Positions 41,801-54,481 of a stretch of 64,000 bases of DNA are shown in pieces. The DNA is from Microdochium bolleyi (taxonomy: Eukaryota > Ascomycota > Sordariomycetes > Xylariales > Microdochiaceae): NCBI GenBank assembly GCA_001566295.1, contig KQ964246.1, positions 3,782,001-3,846,000 on the forward strand. Reading direction: 5' to 3'. Every line of letters starts with the position of its first letter. Position 1 is the first letter of the stretch. Position numbers and translations under genes: made by a program. The notes under the pieces were generated by a model. The model was not told where the DNA came from and did no database searches. It saw only the letters and a program-made list of their open reading frames with translations.

Positions 41801-44800
41801 CTTTGGGCCTGGCGCCCGTGGGCCGTGGCGGGCCCAGCCATTTACCCGCTGAACTGACCTGGCCGTGTCCCTTCATCACTCCACAGTACGGAGTATGGGG
41901 GCACGGCGACTTCTCATCCTGGCTAAGCAAATCCCGGCTCCAGGCGAATGTCTGCAACCACGGCGCTCTCGCGAAGTCACAGATGGCAAAAAGGCCTAGG
42001 CTACGTAGTGCCGCGTTCAATAAGCTCGAGTCTGCTGCCATTACGGAGCAGGCTCCCCAAGCGTTACGCTAAAGAGACTGTCAGTGCTGGAGAAGAAACT
42101 TGCATGTCGAGGGTGTGGTGATGGTGCGCAGTTCTTTTTGTCACCAAAGGTCCCCCCCAGCGGCTGGCGCTGCGCTTTGTTGCTCTCGGCCCATGAGGCA
42201 CAGCCTAGCCACGCGGTCCGAGAAAAGTCGTACCACTTTGGGTAGATAGTGTTTTTGCTCAGGGTGGCCTGAGCCGGTTGTGCATCCGAGGCCGCGAGAC
42301 CTCGTTGGGCCTGGTTAGGTTCCGTCACTCACGTGGTGGTCGAGGGTGGTGTCGATCGACAGCTCTCCCTTGCTGCTCGCAGATCGCAATGAAGTCATGA
42401 GCCGAGGGGCTTGCGGTCACTTCAGCGAGCGTCCAGGACTCCAGTGCGCCAGGGTGCCCGCTCCGGCTTTCGCGATGCCCGGGCAGAAGCAGGCCCGATC
42501 TCGAGGACCATGTCCACGACAGACCACCAATCAGCGTGTGATTCACGGGTCCTCATGTGTCCCATCTCGGCTTGCCCTTCTCCGCGGACTTCGTAACATC
42601 ATGGGTTCTTGGTCCTTCGACCATATTCGTCGAGGTCCACCTATGCCGCATATGCCGCCTGCCTGCTGCTGAGGGGGTCCTTGTCGATCTCCCCTTACGC
42701 CGAGCAGGCATCCGAGCCCGCCTTCCAGGTGTCTTATGTGCACGCTGCAGTGGCCCGTCTTTTTGCAGATCTAGCGCCTTTTCGGGTCCTTCATTGCGAA
42801 GCTCTGATTGCTTGGAAGAGTTCCCGCCTGGGCGCACGCCCTGCTGTGTTACCGGCCGACTGCTTCCCGAGCAGCAATCACACGGACGATATTTGTGCCG
42901 AGGTGCATTCTCATTGCCTCGAGATGCGCTGTGCTAGCCATGACGACTGACAATGTCGTCCGGTCGTCGATATCACCAGGAAGTACTTTGTTCTTCCATC
43001 AAAACCGGGTATCGTCAAGCCTGGGCTCGTCCAACCGACATCCTGATCATATTACTCTCCCGTACCCAAGTGAACGACGCGTCACACATAAAAAGCTTTC
43101 CGAGTGCGTGCTGGCTGGGTGGCTGCCCAGCTTTCAAGTGCCGGGGGGTCCAGCCCCCGGCGAACACGGAGAGAGGCCACGACCATGCCACCTGTGGACA
43201 AACAGGGTCTTCGGTTCAGCCCAAACGTGTCGGTTAATGGACCAAAGAGAGGGAGGATCGCCGCAGGCTAGGGTCAGCCACGACCCACGGGGCGCGACCC
43301 TTTCGTGCCCCGTGCAAGTCCTGGGATGCCAGGTTTCAAAGCATAAGCTTCGGTACGGACAGCATCCTTTTTTCGGGCCCCGCGCCCGTTAGGACGTGGC
43401 TTGCGAGACCGTCTGGGTTCGCTGGTCCGGAGGAGATGGAGCGGTGTGGACAGTTGGCCTAAAGTGCGTTGCAAGTTAGGAGACGATTCTCAGGTTTGAG
43501 ACAATGTGTCTAACCAGCTTGGAATCATTGAGACACGACGCGGAGCTCCCGACAGCCAAGCAACATGGGCGCAAGAGAAGCTTAACTTTACTCCGTAGCA
43601 TACATCCCCGGCAGGATCCAGGATAATTGGCAGGACTTGAAAGCAAGCACAGAAGAAACCTTTCGTACATGAACACGTGCTGTGCTTCACACAGAACTCT
43701 GTGGCCTGCTGTCAGCGAAATCATGTGTGAGGAGGGCCAATCGGAGGCTTGCCGTTCTTCGCGGGCTGAGGGCCCGCGGAACTGAGGAACCATCAAGGCC
43801 ATGCTTTCGTGCCCAACCTGAGTTAGCCAAGCCCGCTCGAAGTATATACACAGGGCCAGAAAATGTGACGATACTGTACGACGCTGTTTCAACATCATTA
43901 CCTCACGCCCCCCCTACTCTCCCCACCTACCCTCGCAACCACACTCATCGGGCCCCTCCCCATAAGTTACCTAGCTGCCAATGAACAAACGTAGCTGAAC
44001 AGAGATTCAGGGCTGTGGCAAGGTGCCCAAACCTTTGACTGGCGCGTTTGCACGATCGCTTGTGGTGCAACACGCGCCACTTCTTCCTTGGGCCGCGCTT
44101 GCCCGGGTCGACAGCTTTGCTCATGATTGGCGATTCTCGACTCTTGCCTTTGTGTGCCGTCATCTGATTCTTGATTCTTTTGCAGGAAGTGATGTGCGAA
44201 AACCCCTGTCGTCCCCTCCTGCCAGGCCTGAGTATCAAAAGAGGGGGGGACCAGGCACTTTTGTCTGAGTTGGGAAAGACAACATGATGGACAGGCATTC
44301 CGTAGACATGCAGACAAGTCACAAGCCCACCGCCCTGTCTCATTTTGTCGTGCTGTCCCTACCAACAGGCTGCAGGTAATTAGGGTACACGACGGACATG
44401 ATGCAGTCCCTAGTAGACAGGGGCGGGATCAGGGGGACTCGTCACTCGGACGAGAAGCTCGCGTTATGATCGGCCTTTGAGGCTGACCAGCCAATGTGCG
44501 ACTATGAACAATCCCGGCGAGCCATGGCCCCTGAATGTCTGCTGTGACCTGTCGAGGGGACCGTCTTGCACTGCGGGTGGGTTCCCAGGGTTGCATTCGC
44601 TTAGAGCTAACTCACGGCAACAATAGGCCCTACTCCGAAAACGTCCAGAGCCAAAATAGGTGATCGGTCGCTGATGAACATCTCTGCCTCGGATTAGTGA
44701 CTTGTCCCCATAGGTGTTGGTCCCAAGCCCCTCCGGTGACAGATTTTGCGAGAATCAGGCCATTCGGACGCCTTCACCGTCGTAGGACCAGCACGGCAAT

Positions 44801-46893
44801 GCCCTGTCTTTGTGGCCATCCGCACCTACGTCCGCGGCGCCCAATGGGACCACTCTATCCCGTGATCGGGCATGCGTGCGAAAGCGGAAGGGTGGCCCGG
44901 AGCACAGATCTGGTACTCCGTACACATGTTGCAATCATGATATATATACGTTGCACAGTAGACAATGATGCGCCAACATTAAGTGGTCCACTCCCCAGAG
45001 CAACCCGACCGTTCCCGAAGTTCTCGAAGCCATGGCGCACCAAGATCATCGTGCCCACTGACAAGCCTCGCCGGCGGCCTGGAGGAGGAGGCACGCTTTC
45101 AGGGGGAAAACTCCGCGGGTGACATGGTCGTGGGTGGAAGAACAAAATTAAGACGACCCCTCATTTTCCACCTTCTTATCAGGAGCCACCATGTCCCCTG
45201 AAACTTTCTTTCCACCAACAACGACGCCTCGAACGCCTCCCTTCTCCCTGGAAACGTTGCAGCTCTCTTCCAAGGTCCGGACACGCACGAGCCAGTCCCG
45301 AGGATCTGGTTCTCCAAGCCTCCACGGGGACCGGAGCCAAGGCCGGCCAGATAGCGTGATGATGACCGGAAGGTGGCACGGGGAGTGGGTTTGTGGGGAT
45401 TCTCTGCGACGCAGCCGAGTCAGCCACCTCTGGATTATGGCACCATAAGCAGTTAGTCAGCCCGACCCTGACTTCCTCCTCCCTTTGACATGTGAGGCTC
45501 AATTGGGGGGGCGTGTTCGATAGGTATTGGCAAGCCCGATGAAGCTTTTGGCAGCACAACGGCTTGGTGCTTGGACGCACAGTGACGGAGAACCCACGTT
45601 GCGTGCAGCGTCACACAACGAAATGGGACGAAAGAGAGCCAGCAGCAGCACCATGACGCCATATCGCTGTTGTGCTGTGCTTCCTCGGACATCTGTCATG
45701 ATAGAGAACCTACCGTCCCGGACTGCACAGTCCCCTTCTCAGCGGCCCCCATCACACCCTTTCCATGACTCCTCCGATCCGGCGACCAAGGCAAGGCTTT
45801 TCTGGCCCATCCGAGTCCGAGTGTCGCGTGGCCTTGCTCCTTCATCATGCCCTGTAGACTTGCCAACCACGGCTGCCGGCTGCTCGGGACCCTCCACCAC
45901 CACCCCACACGATGGGGAGCGCCGGACCGCAGACTCCGTTCCGTCAGAACGTCAACATGAGATGGCCTTTCCGCCCGTCCGGAAGGAGTATGGCGTGGGG
46001 CCGTTGGGCTGTTAGTTACTGATGGGCTGCCAGCGACTCCTGTTCTCGTGCTGGTTCTACTGTATGTACTGAATGATGATCTCTCAGCCCGATCCTCGCT
46101 TCTTTTCCCTGTTTCTGCTTTGGCTTGGTCTTGGCATTCTTTAGCCTCCTGGTTGCCCGGGTATTCTTTCAATGGTACAAAAAGAATACCCCTCTTCCCC
46201 TGTGTTCCAATCTGGCTATATTGTCGACGACTTCAAGTCCAAGCCTCTGTTTCGGATTAATAAATCCGAGCCCCATGGTGCCACGATCTTTTCATGGCAT
46301 GGCATCCGATGGAGTGAGTCCCAACCGCTACACATTTCTGATCGACATTTTCCCTTGGCAGCGGGCCCGTTCCGCTCAGCGGTCCGCACGTGCATGCTTC
46401 TGAGCCAGACCATGCCCAAAGCAAAGCTCGAAGAACGCACACCATGAGACATGGTATTCTGATTGCCCGACAAAGTGCTGAAAAATCAAGGGTCATAGAT
46501 GACCCGAAAGCAAGACGAAGAAGCACGGCATCAGAGTCTCGCAGTGATTTCATAGTCGCACGGCCATGTGCCCTGAAGCTATTGTTAACCATCTTGGGCT
46601 AGCCTACCTGCATCAGTTGGTTTCATACTATACCCCTGGGCCCTTGGCCCAAACGAGGACGCGGGGCATCGGGATTTGTTCCGATGAGCTCTGTACTTGA
46701 AGCTTTGCTTTCAGACATTGCGTCATTGTATTGCTGTCACATCGGAACTAGGACTGAACGAGTGATATACACTTTTGAGGACCATCAAGGTGACATTTTC
46801 TTAATGCTGTTCTCTAGACTCAGTTTTGTCTTGCTCGGCATCATGCTCGTGAATTGCTCCGTAACCCACTCCAGTTCGTCATGTCCATTATGA
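38868..46893. other. 8-kb region with no supportable gene
   Basis: Lies between the head of the secreted Cys-rich gene and the tail of the Zn2Cys6 regulator. Open frames up to about 200 codons (for example 41238-41852, 42808-43392, 45527-46015) show no motif, signal peptide or splice-linked continuation. Base composition is mixed and not AT-rich, so it is not an obvious RIP-mutated block. A TATATA element at about 43842 followed by a C-rich leader looks promoter-like, but only a six-codon uORF-type frame follows (43981-43998). I see no transposon ends, tRNA or 5S gene. Confidence 0.5.
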
Positions 46894-49800
46894 TTACTGT
46901 GGAGGCCTCGGCTGTCTATCCGAGCTGCTGTGGTACATCATTCCGGGCCAGGTCATGTCATTTGACCCTGGCACAATGCCCATTTCCATTTCAGGGCCTG
47001 CTGGCATGCCGCCATCTGTGCGTGCCTCTTGTCGTTGTGGCTGTCCCATACTCATCAGTGTGTGCTGGGGACCATAACGACTCTCTTGGCCTCCAGGGAT
47101 TGCCGCGTTCCAGTCGTTCCATGCGGAGTCCCCGTGCGCTCCACTACCACTTGGTCCTGCGATGCCCACATCGATATTGTGAGGCTCATTCGTGGGTAGT
47201 TGTGACCGCCACATCACCGGTTGTGACCCTTGTGCCATGCCTGCAGGTGCGCCAGGTCCGTAGGATTCCATTGCGCTGCTATTCCGTTGACTTGAGCCCG
47301 GAGCATGTTCGTGTCCTTGTGGCTGCTCCATCCGTAGTTGTGCACCGTAGGGGAAATGGTGATTGGCGGGATTATACTGCGCCGCATTAGGTGTCTGGAC
47401 AGGCGTGCCTGAGAAATTCATCGGCCCCCCGTAGACAGCAGAGCTGGTCACCGACGGATCTGGATAGTAGCCAGTCCTACCCGGCACAGTATAAGCCATG
47501 GTGTTTCTGCTCTCGGCGTCTGTCAACAATGTAGGTGCAGACATGTGTGATAGATGTGTTGGCTCGTGAGCCTTCGGCTTCGTTCCTTCTTGAGACAACT
47601 GCGTGGACCTTGAATCAACTGACGGCCGGCGGCGGTCTTGCTCGATCCACGAGAGGATTCGCTGGATGATATCGTTGATCGCCGCGGGTAGCCCTTGGCC
47701 ATTATCTGGCGAAACAGAGTCCGAGTTAGTTCAAAAGTGCCCACGGGGCCATTGCTTACATGTGGGTGTGGGCTGAGGTAACTTACCGAGCAGTTGACTG
47801 GTTTCATTGATGATCATGAACCAGGACATCATATCACGCCGCAAGGTCAGTATATCATGCTCACTCAATACGTTCCTCCTTTGCCAGTAAGAGGTGAGAT
47901 GCAAGAACGCGCCTGTCGTGTAAGTGCCGAGTCCCAACCATGTCGCCTCGATAGACCTGATCTTCTGCAATGCGAGCAAGCACTTGAGTAGAGCCTTAGA
48001 GCTTGCCTCGTTAGCTTGCAAAGTACTCTCAAGCAGTTCTTGGTCATCCGGCGGGAGTGCCATGGGGTGTCGAAGGTATAGCCGAAGGTTGAGGGTGATG
48101 TACTGGATGTACAGTGCATGGAAATCACTGCCATTTGGTTCCAAGGTCCCTGCTTCGTCGATGCGCAGGCTGCTGGGTAGACTGTCCTCCCAGTGCCGAA
48201 GTTCCTTTTCTAGCCCTCGCAGCGTGACCAGGTAAGCGGACGGCTTCGGCCGGATGCTGTAGATGGTGGAGTACATGTGCAAGTACATTCTGGTGGCTCT
48301 CATGATCCAGAGGCCCACGAGGAATGGACAAGCCACATTTGCAGCAGGATCGCTGCCTTGCTCTTCGAGGACTTCATCTGGCAGCGCTTCCGGGTAGTCG
48401 ACATCCATATCGTGCAAGCCCAACGGCATTGGGCGTCCCATTCGACCGAGCACGATGATTGCCAGCCACAAGACCGCCCACCAAAGCCTCTTGCGTATCT
48501 CATCGTCAAGCCTCCTCCTGCTGTTATCCATTGGTTGCCTTCGGTGCAAGCTCAGCTCCATGGCAAGGCATAGCGTCTGATTGGCAACCCATGCGCTCAC
48601 CCGCGGCTTGGAGAATCGCGTTGCATGGAAAAGTACAAGTGCAAGGGCTTGACAATCCCTGAAGTCCCGGGCTGCAAGAAGCTCGGAAAATTTCCCCAGC
48701 GCGTAATAATAGTGTTTGTCCGACCAGCTGTGCATATGTGGCCGTCTGGAGTGATCCACAGATGTCAACCCGACCTGGCGCAGTGTTGTAGCGAACACCA
48801 TGTGGATGGCCACCAGCTCTGCTGATGTTAGTGATGACGACGCAGGGTTCTCGTACAGAAGTTTGAGGTTGGAGAAGAATGTTGGCTGGTGCAATACGGG
48901 GAAGAACGGATAAACGTTCGTAAACCACCATTCTGCATATTGGAGTGCGTCGTTCCATTGTGGCAGCTCCGCGCTCGCAGGTTGCTGCAGATTCAACAAA
49001 GTGTGCAATGCGGTCCTCTCGGTGGGCGAGGACTCGATTGGGAAGTAGGTGGCTCTGAAAGCGGCATCCCTAATATTCGTCTCTTCGTACGCACCAAGGT
49101 CGATCTCGTTGCCAAGGACGGACAATTTCAAGCTGTCGAAGGAAACTAGGTGAGGTCGAACCGTGGTGCCACCGGGGGCGGCGCTGATCGAAGTGCTCTC
49201 GCTTGTGGAAAAAGGCGACGAAGGTCCCAAGGGTGTCGTGAGTTGCGATGTTTGCTGCGAGGCATCTTGACTGCTGATGTCTTGATTAGAGCGATATGAA
49301 GCTCTTCGTGGAGAGTCGAAGGGCTGTGGCCATTGAAACCGTGTCGCATGGATGCCATTGGATTCCAGCATCCTTTCAAGTGTTCGGATCTGTGCCATCA
49401 TTGCTGCCTTCTCCCTCTCGAGCTCCTGAGTGTAGCCTCTGCGCTCAGTGCGACCAGTGACACGATCCGTGACATAGCACTCGAGGTTCTGGCTGATGCA
49501 ATGTGAGCACCCCTCCGGAAGTGCATCGCATCGTATCTTGCGGACCTAAGCAGAGATTGCATGTTAGTGTCCTCGGTAGCAGCGGGATTGACTGGAGTCA
49601 CTGGACGTCCTGGAGTCGAACTAGAGACCACGCGGTATGCTACATGACGGCTTACTTTCGAACCACTGTTGCTCGACCAGTTGGCAACTGGCCCAGGTGT
49701 TCACCGTGGTTCCCTTTCTCGTCCAATGAGCACAACATATGTGCGTGTTGTGACGTCTCGTCCAGGATGGGCAGGGAGCGCGGTCGTTATTCTTGCTCAC

Positions 49801-49986
49801 CTTGCAGCGATCGCATGCTTGGCCTGTCCGGGTATATGACTGAAGCTTGCTCTTGACCACGCTGGAGAAGTCATTCTGCGTCGAACCCCGTTGAGTACGT
49901 TGGGACTTGAGTTTGGTGCTGTGTTCGTCCGAGGAATCGCCGTCTGCGGACTCGCCGGTCCTCTTAGAAGGCCGGCCCGGAGGCAT
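46894..49986 (-). CDS. Zn2Cys6 fungal transcription factor
   Basis: Exons 49986-49801, 49545-47787 and 47705-46894 give 918 aa; introns are 255 and 81 bp. The DNA-binding cluster has Cys at 58, 61, 68, 75, 78 and 85 (C-x2-C-x6-C-x6-C-x2-C-x6-C), with basic KVRKIR in between. The first intron falls inside the cluster, a common conserved site. A linker with DRVTGRTERRGY and a coiled coil (QELEREKAAMMAQIRTLERML) for dimerisation follow. The fungal-specific middle domain runs from about residue 190 to 600, including YPFFPVLHQPTFF, RKRLWWAVLWLAIIVLGRMGRPM and DMDVDYPEALPDE. The C-terminus is long, Pro/Gln/Met/Gly-rich and disordered, typical of activation regions. The target pathway cannot be named. 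The 2.7 kb upstream region suggests complex regulation. Confidence 0.9.
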
Positions 49987-52717
49987 GGCGCTGGTGAGGG
50001 TGCGAGATCAACTTGCTTCCATGAGGACCAGAGATGGCGCTCCCAGGTACTAGGTATCTCGAAGAGCACATGTGTGATCAGACGCACCCATGCTGGTGAT
50101 TGGTGGTTGTAGCTGCCCCTGGTCGTCTGGGGAGCTCCTCGCAGGAAGCGTGCCGACTAATTCCTGCCTAGGCTAGGCTGGGAGTTGCGCCGTGACAAGT
50201 TGCGGGCTTCCAGGAACCGAGCGGTTGAGTAGAGTTTGTGATGGATGGCTTAGGGCGGCAAGGACGCATGTTCCTGAAGAGGGCAGACTTGTGTGAACCC
50301 CAGGTTCCTCAGAGGACGGCCGAGAGATATGGTCGAACGGGATGCACACCAAGGCAAGGGTCGCAAGAAATGGCGTCTGAACTGTGGATCGGAACATGCT
50401 GTCTGCAGCCTCTGGTTTGCGAATAATCGGCTAGCTCAGTGTCAACCCCTCCCCCGGCTCCAGCTCCAAGAGCAAAGACGTGGTGTGTGCCTTTGGGCTG
50501 GTATGGAAAGCAAGGTCGCGTCTGCTAGGGATGTGGCATTAGCGACGGAGCGGGGACTCTACACCTCATACTGTGTACAATAGGGGACAGACGTGGGTGT
50601 AGCCGGTGTATGCTTCCCAGTGTGCTCATAGGATGCCCCGGTATTTGTGTCCCAAGGAGACGGAACTTGCCGTAAGTGGGTACATGGAATCCACAGCCCT
50701 TGGATGCTGGGTCCCCACTATTGCAGCGTAGTATTCCTCGCAGATCCACCAGGGTTGCAGAAAGAATCGTACTGGTCTAGAATGCCGACCGCCAAGGGCA
50801 CACGTTTCGTGGCGTGTGCATACCATACCACCTCCTGGCTGTTCCAGTGCTCTTCGTTGAGCTGCAAGTGCCGATGCGAACACGTCAAATGGAATGTTGT
50901 GGCCGGCGACACATTCGGCGCATTCGGCGCATTCGGCGCCTTAGGTGCGGTGTTCGGAACCAGGGAGTTGTCATCAACGAGTTCCTCCCAAGACTGTGTT
51001 GGGAGTTGCCCCCGTCGGGCAACCATTGGCCTGCGCGCTCGAGGCATCTGATCCGCTCCAAGCTCCTGCAGAGCTTCCGCAATGTGGAATCAAGCACACG
51101 GAGGTCTCGCCTCGCAACCTAGATCAGTCTGAGATGTGTAATCCTAGTGTGGAGGGCCGTCGGAAGCTACAGTCCAGGTCGTCCTTTGAGCTGCCGGGAT
51201 GTCAATTCTCCGTCGTTCGTCTGGTTCACGGGCTGATCCGAGACTGAGGCTTGCCCGCGTGCCGGGAGCCACTCTTTCCTGCGAGTTTGTGAATCGGCCT
51301 GGGCCCGGCTGGGCGAAAGCCTGACCCATCAAGTCAGGGATCCCCGTCGAAAAGCTGGGCCAGGTTGACTCGATGAGGCTCCAAGCCGGGTCACCGTGCT
51401 CTTCGTGCGGTCATTGTGGTGGGGGACTGCATGCTGACGCAACGCTCTTCAGCGGCACGGGCCGTAGCGAGAGCTTATGGGCTGCTGCAAGCAAGTCGGC
51501 GTCGGGTCGTCGTTCATGGTGTAAGGTACATACATACACAGTTGCTTTCACAACGATTGCGTGCGATGGAAACTTGCTTTGTCGCCCGCGCCCTTTGCTC
51601 CATTTCGCGATGTGCTGATGTTCGCTAGACCGCATAACTCCAACGCAACCCTGAACCAGCAAGCCATAGTTTGATGGTCGTTATTCAAACCGTCGATGTT
51701 GCGTAAGCCTGACGTAGTTGCGACAGCGAACGGACAGCCTGGGCAGAATTCTTGTCTTATTTGAAGGAATCTTCCAATGCTTGCTGGTAGATTAACATGC
51801 GTGTCGATAACGAGGGTGGCCAAGCAAGGCATGGTGTGATGCTGCTCTTGGGCTCTGGACCTCTGGACTGCTGGGTAAGATCGTGTTCCCGTGCAAACTG
51901 GGCCGTGTCATGGACGGTGCGACCATTAAGGGGTGCCATGATTCACGAATGACATTTTGACGTTGTGTCTCATTTCTGCAAACTGAAGGAAAGAGGGCTC
52001 TCATGAGCATGACCAGCATGAGAACATTGAAGTCTAGCCAGAGAGTCGGCATTGGACACCTGATCCCACTGGAATGAGGACGATTCTGCGTCGCACCTGC
52101 CAGTTCTGCTGCCAGAATTCTGTGTGGGTCGAGCGAGGTGAATGCGGAGCTGAGGTAAGCACGCTTCTTGATGATTTTATCGAAGGGGAAACAAGGCTCG
52201 GCGAGCCCATCTTCTTCTGACGGGTGCAACATCTTGGTAATCTGTCCGGTCTGCTCACGACAATCGCAGCGAATCTGCTCTTCAGGCCACATCCCGCCTC
52301 TTCAACATTTAAGAAGCGTACTGTTCGGCTCTTCTTTGGCGCTGTCGTTCAGGGCGAACACCTGAACCGTATCCCTCTCGACTGGAGAAGAGACGTCAGA
52401 TCAATTGATTACTCGCTTTTGTGTGTACTGCAATGACGTTTTGTTGGATCTTAGATTCATGGATGAGGAGGCTCAAGATTTCAGAAAGTGTTGACTACAA
52501 GTACAAAAGCACAGCCAGTTAACATTGAGTTTCAAGGTGAGATCGCTTTTAGCAGAAGGCGTTGTAGGTCGAACCTCCTGCAGCTGGGGAGTGGGGACAG
52601 CTCCAAACGAACTGCGGTTCTGTCCTGCAAGCGCGCACTTCATAGTGTACCCAAGCGCCGTCGGCAGCAGCTGGCGTTGATGCTGGCGAGTGGTCTAACT
52701 GGACTACTATCGGTCCA
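49987..52717. other. Long upstream region of the Zn2Cys6 regulator
   Basis: 2.7 kb between the regulator's start and the tail of the 2EXR-like gene. Open frames are short. A 9-bp triplicate occurs at 50912-50938. I read most of it as regulatory DNA, but a non-coding transcript cannot be excluded. Confidence 0.45.
50912..50938. repeat. Three tandem copies of CATTCGGCG
   Basis: Three exact consecutive 9-bp copies, 27 bp in all. Nothing in the surrounding frames suggests coding use. Confidence 0.85.
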
Positions 52718-53617
52718 TCATGTGTCTTCATGGGCCATCAGAGTGAGCGGAGCATTGAGGTTGAGGAACACTCTTGGCTCGGGCTCCTCAGCATCAGTCC
52801 AACCCCTCTCAGGTCCCCAGCTCAGCATCAGCTCGCGTGATCTGACCAGTTCTAGTAACCGTTGGACCAGCCCGCCAGACTTCTTCACACTCGGCCATGC
52901 GTCAAACTCGACTTGCCGAACCCAGGGCATTTCATTGAGCACATTTTCCAGTAGGCTCCGAGCAAAACTCTCGAAGAAGTTGTTGGGCTGACGGAAGCCC
53001 CGGAACGTCTCAGTCCCAGGGTCGCACTCGATGAAGACGATGATCTTCCGGAGACTGGTGCAATCCGCAAGACCTAGGTCGGGATTGACAACCCATCCGC
53101 GGGGCGGCTTACTCCAACCCGGTCCGAGGCGAAGCTCCAACGACGCCAGGCTTGCTCGCTGGCCGGGTTTGAGGCGGGCCAGGAGAGGTTTTTTGGTCTT
53201 GAAGAATCGTCCTGGGTGGGTCGGGAATATTCGTACAGGGTGAGTACTGTAAAATACATGCGAGGCTTCTTGATAGAAAGTCTGGCAAGTCCGCAAGATC
53301 GCAAGCTTTTGATGCAGTCGCTTGTAGTTGGAGGGATCCAAATCTAGGACACGGCCGGTGTTGATGAAGTGGTACTTGTAGACTTCGACACGGAGTTCGT
53401 ATGGAAGATCGAGAAACCGAAAAGGCTTGGCAGCCACAGGTCGTACTTTTCGTGCGTTCGCGAGGGGGATGTCGTCGGTCAAATCCGATATGCTCATTTG
53501 CGTCAGACTATCGGTGATGTCGCTAGACCCCTTGGCATTTCCATGAGAGCCGGCACTGGGTCTGGCCCTCGCACCGACTGTCTTGACATGCCTCACTTGC
53601 GTCGACGAACGTGGCAT
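52718..53617 (-). CDS. 2EXR/F-box-like fungal protein
   Basis: Unspliced, 299 aa from the ATG at 53617. Residues 1-60 are basic and Ser/Ala-rich. At about 66 the sequence FRFLDLPYELRVEVYKYHF begins; this 'LP-x-E-x-R' start is typical of the fungal 2EXR and F-box-like family. A helical/beta segment follows (ILRTCQTFYQEASHVFYS), then a long region with RQVEFDAWPSVKKSGG, and the C-terminus ends ALTLMAHEDT-like. Such proteins are abundant in filamentous fungi and their roles are mostly unknown; some act in ubiquitin ligase complexes. The rank of this copy within that family is not determined. Confidence 0.7.
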   Translation of the reverse strand: MPRSSTQVRHVKTVGARARPSAGSHGNAKGSSDITDSLTQMSISDLTDDIPLANARKVRPVAAKPFRFLDLPYELRVEVYKYHFINTGRVLDLDPSNYKRLHQKLAILRTCQTFYQEASHVFYSTHPVRIFPTHPGRFFKTKKPLLARLKPGQRASLASLELRLGPGWSKPPRGWVVNPDLGLADCTSLRKIIVFIECDPGTETFRGFRQPNNFFESFARSLLENVLNEMPWVRQVEFDAWPSVKKSGGLVQRLLELVRSRELMLSWGPERGWTDAEEPEPRVFLNLNAPLTLMAHEDT

Positions 53618-54481
53618 GACGCCAACAGCTCTTGGCGCTGTGAGCTTGTTTATATCGGAAGGTCGCTAAAGACCGTATTGTCTAGAGCAAGGACTGTCGG
53701 CGTGGAAAGCTTCTGTCGGGCGGTTTGGGTGTTGCTCACAAGCTCAAACGCTTGCACACGAGTTGCGAATGTCGTCGATAGACCGGGGTGCCGCCATGAT
53801 GTCGTGTCCGTTGGTTCGTGTCTGGCAGGCGCGCTTCAGAGAGGAATACGCCTCGAAGACATGGCGTGAACGGGTATGTAGTGACGAGTGGTCGTTGTGG
53901 AAGGGGAACTTGGATGGTTGAAGCTGTCCCTGGTCGCCCCTCGATGAAATCACCAAGAAGCCTGATTAGCTCAGCACCGGTTGAGCCTGACAGAGTACTG
54001 CCAGCAGGTCCACATGATCATCAAGGGCGCATGACTTCCAGACGTTACACTCTGTGGATCTGCCACCTCTCGTTGTGTAGGCAATGGCGACTTCACAATG
54101 CCAACCGCTTCGCCGTGACAGTAAAAACAAGCAAAGTTGATCAGGATATAATGCGCATAAATATCAGTGAGCACGAAATATCTGGCCATCTTTTGAAACC
54201 ATCTCCAGCTTGTCCCAACTTAACCAGTACCATTATGTCATCGTGCGAACAGACGACCCCACCACAACGTGATAAGAGGATACTCAGATCTTATCGCCCC
54301 TCCAAAATTTCGATGGATCGATCCGATCGGGAGAGCTTCACCTGCAGCTGCTCGGCTTGCTACCAACTTCAGAAGCCCGACGCGACGTGCATTCACAGCG
54401 CAGCCCGAGACGCAGAAGAAGCTCGTCTCTTTCCTCTTCCCGCACGATACCACAACAGCACATATACACACGCAGCCAGCC
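53618..54481. promoter_or_regulatory. Divergent promoter, 2EXR-like gene / RRP41
   Basis: 0.86 kb between the start codons. It contains several GATA-type strings (for example GATAAGAGGATA at about 54270), possible AreA/GATA sites of uncertain relevance. No gene seen. Confidence 0.4.

Noticed and set aside
41238..41852. Plus-strand frame of about 200 codons in the gene-poor region
   Set aside because: No recognisable motif and overlapping frames on the other strand of similar length; typical of chance in GC-rich DNA.
49600..49660. Minus-strand GTTCGACTCC resembling a tRNA B box
   Set aside because: It lies inside the first intron of the Zn2Cys6 regulator gene, with no A box or acceptor stem.
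53960..54030. TTAGCTCAG string resembling a tRNA A box
   Set aside because: No matching B box (GGTTCRANYCC) at the right distance and no cloverleaf stems.
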